From assembly GCF_013032505.1 (NCBI RefSeq), contig NZ_WQCG01000001.1, positions 1,178,001 to 1,242,000 of the forward strand: a DNA stretch of 64,000 nucleotides, in the 5' to 3' direction. The DNA is from Ruegeria atlantica (GTDB lineage: Bacteria; Pseudomonadota; Alphaproteobacteria; Rhodobacterales; Rhodobacteraceae). This document shows positions 25,351 through 34,339 of this stretch, in pieces. The translations under genes were made by a program, and so were the position numbers. The stretch's first letter is position 1; each line of letters opens with the position of its first letter. Under the pieces are notes generated by a model that had not been told where the DNA came from, searched no databases, and saw nothing but the letters and a program-made list of their open reading frames with translations.

Positions 25351-26459
25351 TGAACGAGAATCCAGCCAACCCGTTGACCGAACACCGTTTTCCCTGCGAT
25401 CAATGCGGCGCGGATTACCGGTTCAATCCGGGCGATGGAACGCTGACCTGCGATCATTGCGGTCACTCGGAACAGATCGGAGCCGGGCCGTGGGGCGGTG
25501 CCAGCCTGAAAGAACTGGATTTCAACGCTGCGCTGGCGAACAAACTGCCAGATGCGGAAATTGAGGAAACACGGGTTCTGTCCTGCCCGAACTGCGCGGC
25601 TCAGGTCGAGTTTGACCCCAACACCCATGCCGCTGAATGCCCATTTTGTGCCACGCCGGTCGTGACAGAGACCGGTGTAAACCGGCATATAAAACCCAAG
25701 GGCGTTTTGCCCTTTGCCTTGGATGAACGCGCGGCTCACAAGGCGATGTCAAGCTGGTTGGGCAAGTTGTGGTTCGCACCCAACGGGTTGAAGGACTATG
25801 CCCGCAAAGGTCGCAAGATGCAGGGGATTTACGTCCCGTACTGGACATTCGATGCAGATACCAAGTCAGCGTATCGCGGCGAACGCGGTACAGTGTATTA
25901 CGAGACCCGGACCGTAATGCGTGACGGTAAACGCGTGCAACAACAAGTGGCCAAAGTGCGTTGGTCCCCAAAATCCGGCCGGGTTGCGCGGTTCTTTGAC
26001 GATGTTCTGGTGCTGGCGTCCCGGTCCTTGCCCAAAGCATATACTGACGCGCTTGAGCCTTGGGATCTACCGGCGCTTGAACCTTATCAGCCCGAGTATC
26101 TGGCCGGGTTCCGGGCAGAAGCATATACTGTCGAACTGCAGGATGGTTACACCGAAGCCCGCGCGCATATGGCCCGCGTGATCGAACGGGATGTTCGGTT
26201 CGATATTGGCGGCGACCGACAGCGCATTCACGCAATCGACACTGACGTGCGGAATGTGACCTTCAAGCACATATTGCTGCCTGTCTGGCTGGCCGCGTAC
26301 AAATACCGAGGGCAGACCTATCGTTTCGTTGTGAATGGCAGAACGGGGCGCGTTCAGGGTGAACGCCCGTGGTCAGCCATCAAGATCACGATCGCTGTTG
26401 TCCTCGGCCTGCTGGTCGCGGCGGGTGTCGGGTACATGATGGCAACGGGTCAGCAATAG
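25350..26459 (+). CDS. Membrane-anchored zinc-ribbon protein (YdjG-like)
   Basis: This is a 369-residue protein. It has two tandem zinc ribbons: FPCDQCGADYRFNP with LTCDHCGHSEQ (residues 14-42), and LSCPNCAAQVEFDP with AECPFCATPVV (residues 78-105). A large middle domain follows (IKPKGVLPFALDERAAHKAM, GIYVPYWTFDADTKSAYRGE, HILLPVWLAAYKYRGQTYRF), then one C-terminal span (ITIAVVLGLLVAAGVGYMMA). This is the TFIIB-type zinc-ribbon architecture found beside SPFH proteins in ydjFGHI-like clusters. It is the last gene of the operon. Its function is unknown. Confidence 0.85.
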   Translation: MNENPANPLTEHRFPCDQCGADYRFNPGDGTLTCDHCGHSEQIGAGPWGGASLKELDFNAALANKLPDAEIEETRVLSCPNCAAQVEFDPNTHAAECPFCATPVVTETGVNRHIKPKGVLPFALDERAAHKAMSSWLGKLWFAPNGLKDYARKGRKMQGIYVPYWTFDADTKSAYRGERGTVYYETRTVMRDGKRVQQQVAKVRWSPKSGRVARFFDDVLVLASRSLPKAYTDALEPWDLPALEPYQPEYLAGFRAEAYTVELQDGYTEARAHMARVIERDVRFDIGGDRQRIHAIDTDVRNVTFKHILLPVWLAAYKYRGQTYRFVVNGRTGRVQGERPWSAIKITIAVVLGLLVAAGVGYMMATGQQ

Positions 26460-26559
26460 AACCGCGTCGCGTTCGCGTGCAATTTTGGCGGTTTAACCGC
26501 TTGAACATCGCTGAACCTACCGCCATCCTGCGCCTCGTCTGCACGAAGGGGAGAGCAGT

Positions 26560-27228
26560 GTGACGCTATCCGATCTGGATCAATTACTGGCCGAGCGGCA
26601 CTCTTGCCGGGCGTTCCGACCTGACCCCGTTCCTAAGACGCTCGTCGAACAAATATTGTCCAGCGCATCACGCGCCCCCAGTTGGTGCAATGCGCAACCT
26701 TGGAACGTCATTGTCACGAGCGGCGCCGAAACTGACGCATTCCGAAAAGCACTGCAACACGAAGTCGCAACTGGCGCACCAGAACCGGACCTGCCGTTCC
26801 CGACCGAATATACTGGTATCTACCAGGAACGCCGCCGTGAATGCGGCTGGGCATTGTACGAAGCCGTCGGCGTACAGCGCGGGGACCGTGCAGGTTCAGC
26901 CCAGCAAATGATGGAAAACTTTGCACTTTTCGGCGCGCCGCATTGCGCGATCATCTCAAGCCCTGCAGAACTTGGCCCGTACGGGGCAATGGACACCGGC
27001 GGTTTTGTCATGGCCTTCACTCTGGCCGCGCAAGCATTGGGTGTGGCTACAATCCCTCAGGCTGCGGTGGCCAGCTATGGTCAGTTCCTGCACCGGTACT
27101 TTGGTATCCCCGATGACCGCTTGATCCTGTGCGCAATCTCCTTCGGCTATTCCGATACAGACCACCCTGCAAACGGGTTTCGAACCAGCCGTGCCGGCCT
27201 GGACGAGATCGCACGCTGGGTCGAATAA
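26560..27228 (+). CDS. Nitroreductase-family flavoprotein
   Basis: This is a 222-residue FMN-dependent NAD(P)H reductase of the nitroreductase fold. The N-terminal [20 protein letters not shown] gives the RxSxRxF FMN-binding pattern, [16 protein letters not shown] the second FMN segment, and [14 protein letters not shown] with [11 protein letters not shown] the C-terminal part. The start is a GTG at 26560 after GGGGAGAG. It is 100 bp downstream of the stress operon and may be a separate unit. The substrate is unknown (nitro compounds, quinones or enones are typical). Confidence 0.9.
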   Translation: MTLSDLDQLLAERHSCRAFRPDPVPKTLVEQILSSASRAPSWCNAQPWNVIVTSGAETDAFRKALQHEVATGAPEPDLPFPTEYTGIYQERRRECGWALYEAVGVQRGDRAGSAQQMMENFALFGAPHCAIISSPAELGPYGAMDTGGFVMAFTLAAQALGVATIPQAAVASYGQFLHRYFGIPDDRLILCAISFGYSDTDHPANGFRTSRAGLDEIARWVE

Positions 27229-27253
27229 CCACGTCACCAAACGGAGAGCGGAT

Positions 27254-27691
27254 TTGCGCGCACTGCTACAAAGGGTTTCCCGGGCCAAGGTCTCGGTTGA
27301 TGGACAAACGATCGGACAGTCTGGCCCTGGTTTGATGATCCTGGTCTGTGCGATGAAAGGCGATGATGAACAAAAGGCAGGCCAGCTTGCGGCCAAAGTA
27401 TCAAAGTTGCGCATTTTCAAAGATGAAAACGGCAAGATGAACCGCTCTGTGGTGGATGTTGGTGGCTCGGCGCTGGTGATCAGCCAGTTTACGCTGGCCG
27501 CCGATACGTCGCGCGGGAACAGACCGGGGTTTTCCGAGGCTGCGCCCCCGGATGAGGGGCAGCACTTGTATGAAGAGTTTGCGCGGCGGTTGCAGGCGCA
27601 TGGTTTGGCCGTGGAAACCGGGCAATTCGGTGCCGACATGGCGGTAGAGCTGGTTAATGACGGACCGGTCACGATTTGGATGGAAAGCTGA
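27254..27691 (+). CDS. dtd: D-aminoacyl-tRNA deacylase
   Basis: This is a 145-residue enzyme that hydrolyses D-aminoacyl- and glycyl-mischarged tRNA. The start is TTG 27254, giving (M)[20 protein letters not shown], the canonical N-terminus, with GGAGAGC eight bases upstream. The catalytic motifs are [20 protein letters not shown] (SQFTL, with Thr) and the Gly-cisPro-like [11 protein letters not shown]. It overlaps the kinase gene by one base (TGATG). A proofreading gene upstream of glycerate kinase is probably incidental. Confidence 0.97.
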   Translation: MRALLQRVSRAKVSVDGQTIGQSGPGLMILVCAMKGDDEQKAGQLAAKVSKLRIFKDENGKMNRSVVDVGGSALVISQFTLAADTSRGNRPGFSEAAPPDEGQHLYEEFARRLQAHGLAVETGQFGADMAVELVNDGPVTIWMES

Positions 27692-28794
27692 TGGATCAGA
27701 AGCAACAGGCAATTCGCATTTGGCAGGCTGGCGTTGATGCGGTTGACGGAAAAAGGGCCACCAAAGCTGTTCTGGATGGGGTTCCAACGCCCGACCAGAT
27801 CTTGGCAGTCGGCAAGGCAGCCGCAGCAATGGCCAGCGCGGCATTGGAACATTTCGGCCCGCGTCCTACGCTGGTGGTCACAAAGGATGATCACGGACGC
27901 GGTCTGCTGGAACATGTTCAGCTGATCGAGGCCTCACACCCCGTTCCGGACGCGCGCAGCCTTGAAGGCGGTCGCGCCCTGCGGGCGGCGATCGAGGCTA
28001 TGGCACCCAATTCTCATGTGCTGCTTCTGGTTTCGGGCGGAGCCTCATCCCTAGCTGAGGATTTGCTGCCGGGAAACACTCTAAGTGATCTGGAGCAGCT
28101 GAACGGCAGGCTGCTGTCCGAAGGGATGGATATCACCGCAATGAATGCCGAGCGTCGCAAGCTGTCCCGGATAAAGGGCGGTGGGCTGCTGGCCCATTTC
28201 AAAGGGGCAAAAGCCACCGTTCTGGCAATCTCGGACGTTCCCGGGGATGATCTGAATGTCATCGGATCGGGGATCGGTGCCTTGCCCGAAACTTACGAAT
28301 TTGACGCCGTGACCCGGATTGTTGCGTCGAACGCTCATGCGCGATCTACGGCAGCAGATTTGGCGCGTCGTGAAAGCCTGCAAGTATTGGCCAATGAAGA
28401 ATGCCTGCACGACGACTTCTTGCACGTCGCTTCCCAACTGGGACAACGCCTGAGGGATATGCCCCCGGGTGTCATGGTGTTCGGCGGTGAGCCTACGGTT
28501 GTGTTGCCAGATCAGCCGGGCCGCGGGGGGCGCAATCAGGCGCTGGCTCTGGCGCTGGCCCGTGAAATAGCCGGGACCTCGGGTCTGACGCTGGTCGTTG
28601 GCGGAACAGATGGAACCGATGGCCCGACCAATGCCGCCGGAGCGGTTGTTGACGGCACGACCTGGGGCGACGGAGCTGAGCATGCCCTGCAGAATGCAGA
28701 TAGCGGGAGTTTTCTGGACGCCGCCGGCGCTTTGTTGGTGACAGGTCCGACCGGAACAAACGTGATGGACCTTGTTGTCGCAATCAGGCGATGA
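27691..28794 (+). CDS. Glycerate 2-kinase / MOFRL-family (TtuD-like) protein
   Basis: This is a 367-residue protein of the DUF4147-MOFRL class. The start at 27691 shares the A of the dtd stop. The N-domain carries ILAVGKAAAAMASAALEHFG and LLLVSGGASSLAEDLLPG, and the C-terminal MOFRL domain carries GRGGRNQALALALAREI and GGTDGTDGPTNAAGAVVDG. Enzymes of this class phosphorylate D-glycerate to 2-phosphoglycerate. Older annotation calls them hydroxypyruvate reductase, which I think less likely. It belongs to glycerate, serine or tartrate catabolism. Confidence 0.9.
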   Translation: MDQKQQAIRIWQAGVDAVDGKRATKAVLDGVPTPDQILAVGKAAAAMASAALEHFGPRPTLVVTKDDHGRGLLEHVQLIEASHPVPDARSLEGGRALRAAIEAMAPNSHVLLLVSGGASSLAEDLLPGNTLSDLEQLNGRLLSEGMDITAMNAERRKLSRIKGGGLLAHFKGAKATVLAISDVPGDDLNVIGSGIGALPETYEFDAVTRIVASNAHARSTAADLARRESLQVLANEECLHDDFLHVASQLGQRLRDMPPGVMVFGGEPTVVLPDQPGRGGRNQALALALAREIAGTSGLTLVVGGTDGTDGPTNAAGAVVDGTTWGDGAEHALQNADSGSFLDAAGALLVTGPTGTNVMDLVVAIRR

Positions 28795-28845
28795 ATTGAC
28801 GATTTTCAAACACCGGGAAACGCAAAAGACCGTGACACTTCCACA

Positions 28846-30840
28846 ATGACGCGCTCGCTCAATTCGCTATGCGATATCGAAGACTTACCGGATGTCGGCA
28901 TAGTGATGCCCGACGGGTGTCGCCTTTCAGCGCGTGTCTGGCGTCCGGTGGATGCAGACAGCAACCCCGTTCCGGCCATTTTGGAGTTTCTTCCCTATCG
29001 CAAGCGGGACGGTACAGCGACGCGTGATGCCCTGACCCATCCTTGGTTTGCCAAACGCGGCTATGCCTGCATTCGTGTGGACATGCGCGGCAACGGCGAC
29101 AGCGAAGGGTTGATGGAAGACGAATACACTCAGCAAGAGCTGGATGATGCCGTCTCAACAATTCGGTGGCTGGCGGATCAGCCGTGGTGTTCAGGCGCGG
29201 TTGGGATGATGGGGATCAGCTGGGGCGGTTTCAACGCGTTGCAGGTCGCAGCCCTGCAGCCTGCCTCTTTGAAGGCGATCATAACCCTGTGCTCAACCGC
29301 CGACCGCTATGCCGACGACATCCACTACAAGGGCGGCTGCCTACTGAACGAAAACTTGGGCTGGGGCGCGACCATGTGGTCCTATTCATCCCGCGCGCCC
29401 GACCCGGAACTACGCCCGAACTGGCGTGAGTTATGGCTTGAACGTCTGGGAAATCAGCCGTTTCTGCCTTCGGTCTGGCTGCGTCACCAGACACGCGATG
29501 CCTATTGGCAACATGGCTCTGTCTGCGAGGATTTCAGCGCGATCCGGGCGGCGACGCTGGCCATTGGCGGTTGGGGCGATGCCTACAAAAATACTGTGCC
29601 GCTGCTGGTTGAACAGCTTAGCGCGCCGGTTAAGGGAATCGTCGGGCCGTGGGTGCACAAATACCCGCATTTTGCAGTCCCGGAACCGCGGATCGGTTTT
29701 TTGCAAGAGGCCTTACGCTGGTGGGATCATTGGCTGAAAGGTCTGGATAGCGGAGTTGAAACCGACCCCGACTACCGGGCGTATCTGATGGACGGGGTCC
29801 GTCCACATCGATGGTACAACGACAGACCGGGGCGCTGGATCAGCGAACAGACCGGCGCAACCTCACATCTGTCCAACCTGACCTTGAACCTGTCCAACGC
29901 GGGACTTGGACAAGATGAACCGTTGGATACGCGGGTTTGTTCGCCTCAAACCTGTGGGATGGACGGCGGTGAGTATTGCGCCATTTGGCTGGGCCCCGAT
30001 ATGCCCGGTGATCAGCGCACCGATGATGCGGTGTCCGCCTGTTTCGATGGGCCGCCTTTATCGGAAGACCTGGATATAGTCGGTGCACCGCGCATTTGCC
30101 TGAATGTCAGCGCCGACCGCCCGCAAGCACAGATTGCCGTGCGGCTGAACCACATTCACCCAGACGGGGCTTCGACCCGGATTACGTATGGCGTTCTGAA
30201 CCTGTCGCACCGTGACAGCCACGCGAAGCCAACTCCGTTGACGCCAGGAACCTCGTATGAAATCTCGTTGGATCTGGATCACATCGCCTATCGTGTTCCC
30301 AAAGGGCATCGCGTGCGAGTGGCTATATCCAGCGCGTACTGGCCGCTGATCTGGCCCTCACCCGAGCCTGTCGAATTGCACCTGACAGGTGGTAAGATCA
30401 TGATCCCGAACCGACCAACCCCGGGTGAGGATGAACATGTGTTCAAACCGCCCGACTCTGACACCCCGATTGACGTGACAACTCTGCGGAACAGCAGCAA
30501 CTCTCGCCGGGTCGAGACAGATATGAACTCGGGTGAAACCCAATTGATCATCGAAGACGATTTCGGTCGTGTAGTGAACAATCACCACGGGCTGACCTAT
30601 GGTGGGACAGCATCTGAACGCTGGACCATCCACCCTGACGACCCGCTTTCCGCTCGCGGGCAGTGCCATTGGACACAAGAGATCAGTCGCGGCGGGATTG
30701 ATCTGCGCACTGAAACCTCCTGCGAAATGTGGTCGGATCGCGAGAACTTTTTCCTCAAGGCGCAGATAAGTGCTTTTGAAAACGAAACTTTGGTATTCTC
30801 TAAAAAAACGGAGGACGCCGTTCCACGAAACCAGATGTGA
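28846..30840 (+). CDS. CocE/NonD-family hydrolase
   Basis: This is a 664-residue serine hydrolase of the X-Pro dipeptidyl-peptidase/cocaine-esterase family. The N-terminal alpha/beta domain carries FLPYRKRDGTATRDALTHPW, GYACIRVDMRGNGDSEGLM and the nucleophile elbow VGMMGISWGGFNALQVAA (Ser near residue 127). The C-terminal jelly-roll begins around residue 380 (PLSEDLDIVGAPRICLNVSA), followed by VPKGHRVRVAISSAYWP. An extra 130-residue C-terminal part makes it longer than usual CocE proteins. There is no signal peptide. It directly precedes a peptide-type ABC importer, so it may cleave the imported ester or amide. Confidence 0.9.
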   Translation: MTRSLNSLCDIEDLPDVGIVMPDGCRLSARVWRPVDADSNPVPAILEFLPYRKRDGTATRDALTHPWFAKRGYACIRVDMRGNGDSEGLMEDEYTQQELDDAVSTIRWLADQPWCSGAVGMMGISWGGFNALQVAALQPASLKAIITLCSTADRYADDIHYKGGCLLNENLGWGATMWSYSSRAPDPELRPNWRELWLERLGNQPFLPSVWLRHQTRDAYWQHGSVCEDFSAIRAATLAIGGWGDAYKNTVPLLVEQLSAPVKGIVGPWVHKYPHFAVPEPRIGFLQEALRWWDHWLKGLDSGVETDPDYRAYLMDGVRPHRWYNDRPGRWISEQTGATSHLSNLTLNLSNAGLGQDEPLDTRVCSPQTCGMDGGEYCAIWLGPDMPGDQRTDDAVSACFDGPPLSEDLDIVGAPRICLNVSADRPQAQIAVRLNHIHPDGASTRITYGVLNLSHRDSHAKPTPLTPGTSYEISLDLDHIAYRVPKGHRVRVAISSAYWPLIWPSPEPVELHLTGGKIMIPNRPTPGEDEHVFKPPDSDTPIDVTTLRNSSNSRRVETDMNSGETQLIIEDDFGRVVNNHHGLTYGGTASERWTIHPDDPLSARGQCHWTQEISRGGIDLRTETSCEMWSDRENFFLKAQISAFENETLVFSKKTEDAVPRNQM

Positions 30841-30965
30841 TATTTTGGTGGCCAAAGGTCAGACATTTGCCCTTGCTCGGTAGACCGAAATGCGCCTAAC
30901 TTGACTCATGCGTCAATAAAAATGCCCGAGAAGGGCTGAAATCCAATCAACTGGGAGATCACTAA

Positions 30966-32552
30966 ATGAACGAACAACTCACTCACATGGCCGGTCAGGT
31001 CACTGCGGGCAAACTGACCCGCCGCGAATTCATGGGGAAAGCGGCGGCTCTGGGTGTGTCGGCAGCGATGGCCAGCACCATGTTCGCTGACGCGGCACGC
31101 GCGGCAGGACCGAAAAAAGGCGGCGACCTGAAATTTGGCTTGCAGGGCGGCGAATCCACCAATTCGCTGGATCCCGCGACCTATGCCAGCTCAGTGCCAT
31201 TCCAAAACGGCAAACAATTCGGTGACCAACTTGTGGAAGTTGCGCCCGACGGTTCGATCGAGCCGCGCTTGGCGGAATCTGTCGAAGGCAGCGCGGACGC
31301 CAAAGTTTGGACTTTCAAGCTGCGTCAGGGCGTCGAGTTCCACAACGGTAAGACCATGACCAGCGAAGACGTGCTGAAGACCATGCAGCGCCACTCGAAC
31401 GAAGACTCCAAGTCAGGTGCCCTGGGCATCATGAAAGGCATCGAGTCGATGAAGGCCGATGGTGACAATTTCCAGGTCACTCTGACCGAACCGAACGCCG
31501 ACCTGCCATATCTGATGGCCGATTATCACCTGATCATTCAGCCAGATGGTGGGATGGATGATCCTGGTGCTGGCATCGGTACAGGGCCGTACAAGGTCGA
31601 AGTAAACGAGCCCGGCGTACGTCACCTCTACAGCAAGTTCGAGAACCACTGGAACCCCGATTTCGGCAACTTCGACAGTGTCGAAGTGATCGTCATCAAT
31701 GACGCGACCGCCCGTACAGCTGCGCTGCAGTCGGGTCAGGTCCATGCTATCAACCGCGTTGAACCTAAGGTTGCCGATCTGCTGGGTCGCGCGCCGAACC
31801 TGACCGTTCATTCCACAGCTGGTCGTGGACACTATGTGTTCATCATGCACTGCGACACTGCGCCGTTCGATCAAAACGAACTACGTCTGGCGTTGAAGCA
31901 TGCCATCAACCGTCAAGAACTTGTCGACAAGGTTCTGCGCGGCTACGGCACCGTCGGTAACGACATGCCCGTCAACGCGGCCTACCCATTGTTCGATGGC
32001 TCGATCCCGCAGCGCGAATTCAGCCTTGAAAAGGCCGCTGAGCACTACAAGAAGTCGGGCCATGATGGTTCGCCGATCATTCTGCGTGTTGCAGATGGCG
32101 CGTTCCCTGGAGCCGTTGATGCAGCAGCCCTTTTCCAGCAAAGCGCGGCTCAGGCCGGTATCCCGCTGGAAATCAAGCGCGAGCCGAACGATGGTTACTG
32201 GTCCGAAGTCTGGAACGTTCAGCCGTTCTGCGCATCCTATTGGGGTGGCCGTCCGGTACAGGATCAGATGTACGCAACTGCGTATCTGTCGAGTGCCGAC
32301 TGGAACGACACCCGCTTCAAGGTGCCGGAGTTCGACGAAATGCTGTTCGCAGCAAGGGCAGAGCTGGACAACGACAAACGCAAGGACATCTACAGCAAAA
32401 TGGGCATGATGGTCCGCGACCAGGGTGGTCTGATCTGCCCGATGTTCAACGATTTTGTCGAAGGCGTCACCAATCAGCTCGAAGGTTGGGAAAGCGACCC
32501 GACGCAAGAGATGATGAATGGCAACATGTCCCGCAAAATGTGGTTCTCCTGA
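30966..32552 (+). CDS. ABC transporter substrate-binding protein, peptide (family 5) type
   Basis: This is a 528-residue periplasmic binding protein. The N-terminus carries a Tat signal (KLTRREFMGKAAALGVSAAM, cleavage near ARAA). The SBP_bac_5 body shows VWTFKLRQGVEFHNGKTMTS, then GTGPYKVEVNEPG, and RLALKHAINRQELVDKVLRG. The family imports oligopeptides, opines and similar amides. A GGGAG site precedes ATG 30966. It leads a four-gene operon (binding protein, two permeases, fused ATPase) with 15-bp or smaller gaps. Confidence 0.95.
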   Translation: MNEQLTHMAGQVTAGKLTRREFMGKAAALGVSAAMASTMFADAARAAGPKKGGDLKFGLQGGESTNSLDPATYASSVPFQNGKQFGDQLVEVAPDGSIEPRLAESVEGSADAKVWTFKLRQGVEFHNGKTMTSEDVLKTMQRHSNEDSKSGALGIMKGIESMKADGDNFQVTLTEPNADLPYLMADYHLIIQPDGGMDDPGAGIGTGPYKVEVNEPGVRHLYSKFENHWNPDFGNFDSVEVIVINDATARTAALQSGQVHAINRVEPKVADLLGRAPNLTVHSTAGRGHYVFIMHCDTAPFDQNELRLALKHAINRQELVDKVLRGYGTVGNDMPVNAAYPLFDGSIPQREFSLEKAAEHYKKSGHDGSPIILRVADGAFPGAVDAAALFQQSAAQAGIPLEIKREPNDGYWSEVWNVQPFCASYWGGRPVQDQMYATAYLSSADWNDTRFKVPEFDEMLFAARAELDNDKRKDIYSKMGMMVRDQGGLICPMFNDFVEGVTNQLEGWESDPTQEMMNGNMSRKMWFS

Positions 32553-32567
32553 TAGGGCCCACAGTTA

Positions 32568-33524
32568 ATGCATCCAATCATCAAACTGGTTTCCCAGCGC
32601 CTTGCGCTGGGACTCCTTCTTCTCTTCGGTGCATCGGCTCTGATTTTCGGCCTCACTGAAGCCCTGCCCGGGGACGCTGCGCAAGCGGTCCTTGGCCAAT
32701 CCGCAACCCCCGAGGCGCTGGCAAACCTGCGCGAGGAAATGGGCCTCAACCGTCCCGCTTTGACCCGCTATTTCGAATGGTTGGTGGGCATCCTGCAGGG
32801 CGATCTGGGTCAGTCTTTGACCAACAAACTAGATATCGCGGAAAGCATCGGGAAACGTTTGGGTAACACCCTTTTCCTGGCCTGTGCCGCAGCTGTCGTA
32901 TCCGTGCCGCTTGCTATCTTTCTGGGCCTTCTCGCCGTCCGTTTCCGCAACCGCTGGCCTGACAAGCTTATCTCAGCCATCACCCTGACAACGGTTTCGA
33001 TCCCCGAGTTTCTGATCGGTTATGTGGTGATCTATTTCGTCTCAGTAAAACTGGGCTGGTTTTCTTCGCTCGCAATGATCAACGACACGATGTCATTCGG
33101 GCAAAAGCTAAATGCAATCGCGTTGCCTGCTTTCGTTCTGACACTGGTGGTTCTGGCGCAGATGATGCGAATGACCCGCGCTGCGATCCTGAACCTGATG
33201 CAGTCGGCCTATATCGAAACTGCTGAACTGAAAGGCCTTTCCAATTTTCAGGTCATTGCACGCCATGCATTTCCCAACGCGATTTCGCCTATCGTCAACG
33301 TTGTGATGTTGAACCTGGCCTATCTGGTTGTGGGCGTCGTCGTTGTCGAAGTGGTGTTCGTGTATCCCGGCATGGGACAATACCTTGTGGATTCGGTGAC
33401 AAAACGTGACGTGCCGGTCGTTCTGGCCTGCGGCGTCGTCTTTGCCGCTGTGTATATCGGGCTCAACATGGTTGCCGATATTGTGTCCATCCTTGCCAAC
33501 CCAAGACTGAGGCATCCGAAATGA
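32568..33524 (+). CDS. ABC transporter permease, DppB type
   Basis: This is a 318-residue inner-membrane permease. It opens VSQRLALGLLLLFGASALIF and has the family segment ATPEALANLREEMGLNRPAL after the first span. The EAA loop for ATPase contact is ETAELKGLSNFQVIARHAFP, followed by NAISPIVNVVMLNLAYLVVG. About six spans are present. Its stop overlaps the next permease start by 4 bp (ATGA). It forms the pore with the following gene. Confidence 0.95.
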   Translation: MHPIIKLVSQRLALGLLLLFGASALIFGLTEALPGDAAQAVLGQSATPEALANLREEMGLNRPALTRYFEWLVGILQGDLGQSLTNKLDIAESIGKRLGNTLFLACAAAVVSVPLAIFLGLLAVRFRNRWPDKLISAITLTTVSIPEFLIGYVVIYFVSVKLGWFSSLAMINDTMSFGQKLNAIALPAFVLTLVVLAQMMRMTRAAILNLMQSAYIETAELKGLSNFQVIARHAFPNAISPIVNVVMLNLAYLVVGVVVVEVVFVYPGMGQYLVDSVTKRDVPVVLACGVVFAAVYIGLNMVADIVSILANPRLRHPK

Positions 33525-34339
33525 TGAAGAATATTCCTATTTCGGCCGCCATCGGTCTGTTTTTCACCGGGCTGTACTTTTTCATAGCCTTTGCAGCCCC
33601 GCTGATCGCCCCCTACGGTATGGCCGAAGTGGTAGGCGATGTGTGGGAACCGTCCAGCGCTGAACACCTGCTGGGCACGGACAACATCGGGCGCGATCTG
33701 CTGACACGTATGATCTACGGTGGTCGCACGACTATCTTTATCGCTGCAGCAGCTACGATCCTCAGTTTTGTCACCGGCACTTCGTTGGGCCTTTTGGCTG
33801 CCGTGCTGGGTGGTTGGGCCGATCAGGCACTCAGCCGGACAGTTGACCTAGTCATGTCGATCCCGACGCTGATCCTGGCACTGGTTATCCTGGCAATTGT
33901 TCCGGTGACCGTTCCAATCCTGATCCTTGTGATGGGACTGTTGGACGCGACGCGTCCTTACCGACTGTCACGGTCGGTTGCTGTAGACATCAACGTGATG
34001 GACTATGTCGAGGCCGCAAAGCTGCGCGGTGAAGGTCGGCGCTGGATCATCTTCCGGGAAATCCTGCCAAACGCCCTGTCACCTCTGGTGGCCGAATTCG
34101 GGTTGCGGTTCATCTTTATGGTTCTGTTTATCTCAACCTTGTCGTTCCTGGGCCTTGGCGTCCAACCGCCGCTGGCGGACTGGGGCGGCATCGTGAAGGA
34201 AAACAAGGACGGGATCGTCTATGGCATCGGCGCGGCGCTCTACCCTGCTGTGGCCATCGCGACGCTAGCCATTTCGGTCAACCTCGTGGCTGACTGGGTT
34301 CTAAACCGTACCACATCGCTGAAAGGAGGCCGGGGATGA
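33521..34339 (+). CDS. ABC transporter permease, DppC type
   Basis: This is a 272-residue partner permease with N-terminal GLFFTGLYFFIAFAAPLIAP, then the segment HLLGTDNIGRDLLTRMIYGG, the DppC-type mark GTDxxGRDxxxRxxYG. The EAA loop is VEAAKLRGEGRRWIIFREIL. It starts 4 bp inside the upstream permease gene and ends 4 bp inside the ATPase gene, so the three are tightly coupled. Confidence 0.95.
   Translation: MMKNIPISAAIGLFFTGLYFFIAFAAPLIAPYGMAEVVGDVWEPSSAEHLLGTDNIGRDLLTRMIYGGRTTIFIAAAATILSFVTGTSLGLLAAVLGGWADQALSRTVDLVMSIPTLILALVILAIVPVTVPILILVMGLLDATRPYRLSRSVAVDINVMDYVEAAKLRGEGRRWIIFREILPNALSPLVAEFGLRFIFMVLFISTLSFLGLGVQPPLADWGGIVKENKDGIVYGIGAALYPAVAIATLAISVNLVADWVLNRTTSLKGGRG

Noticed and set aside
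26956..27915. 319-residue minus-strand open frame
   Set aside because: It is antisense to nitroreductase, dtd and the glycerate kinase, all with diagnostic motifs.
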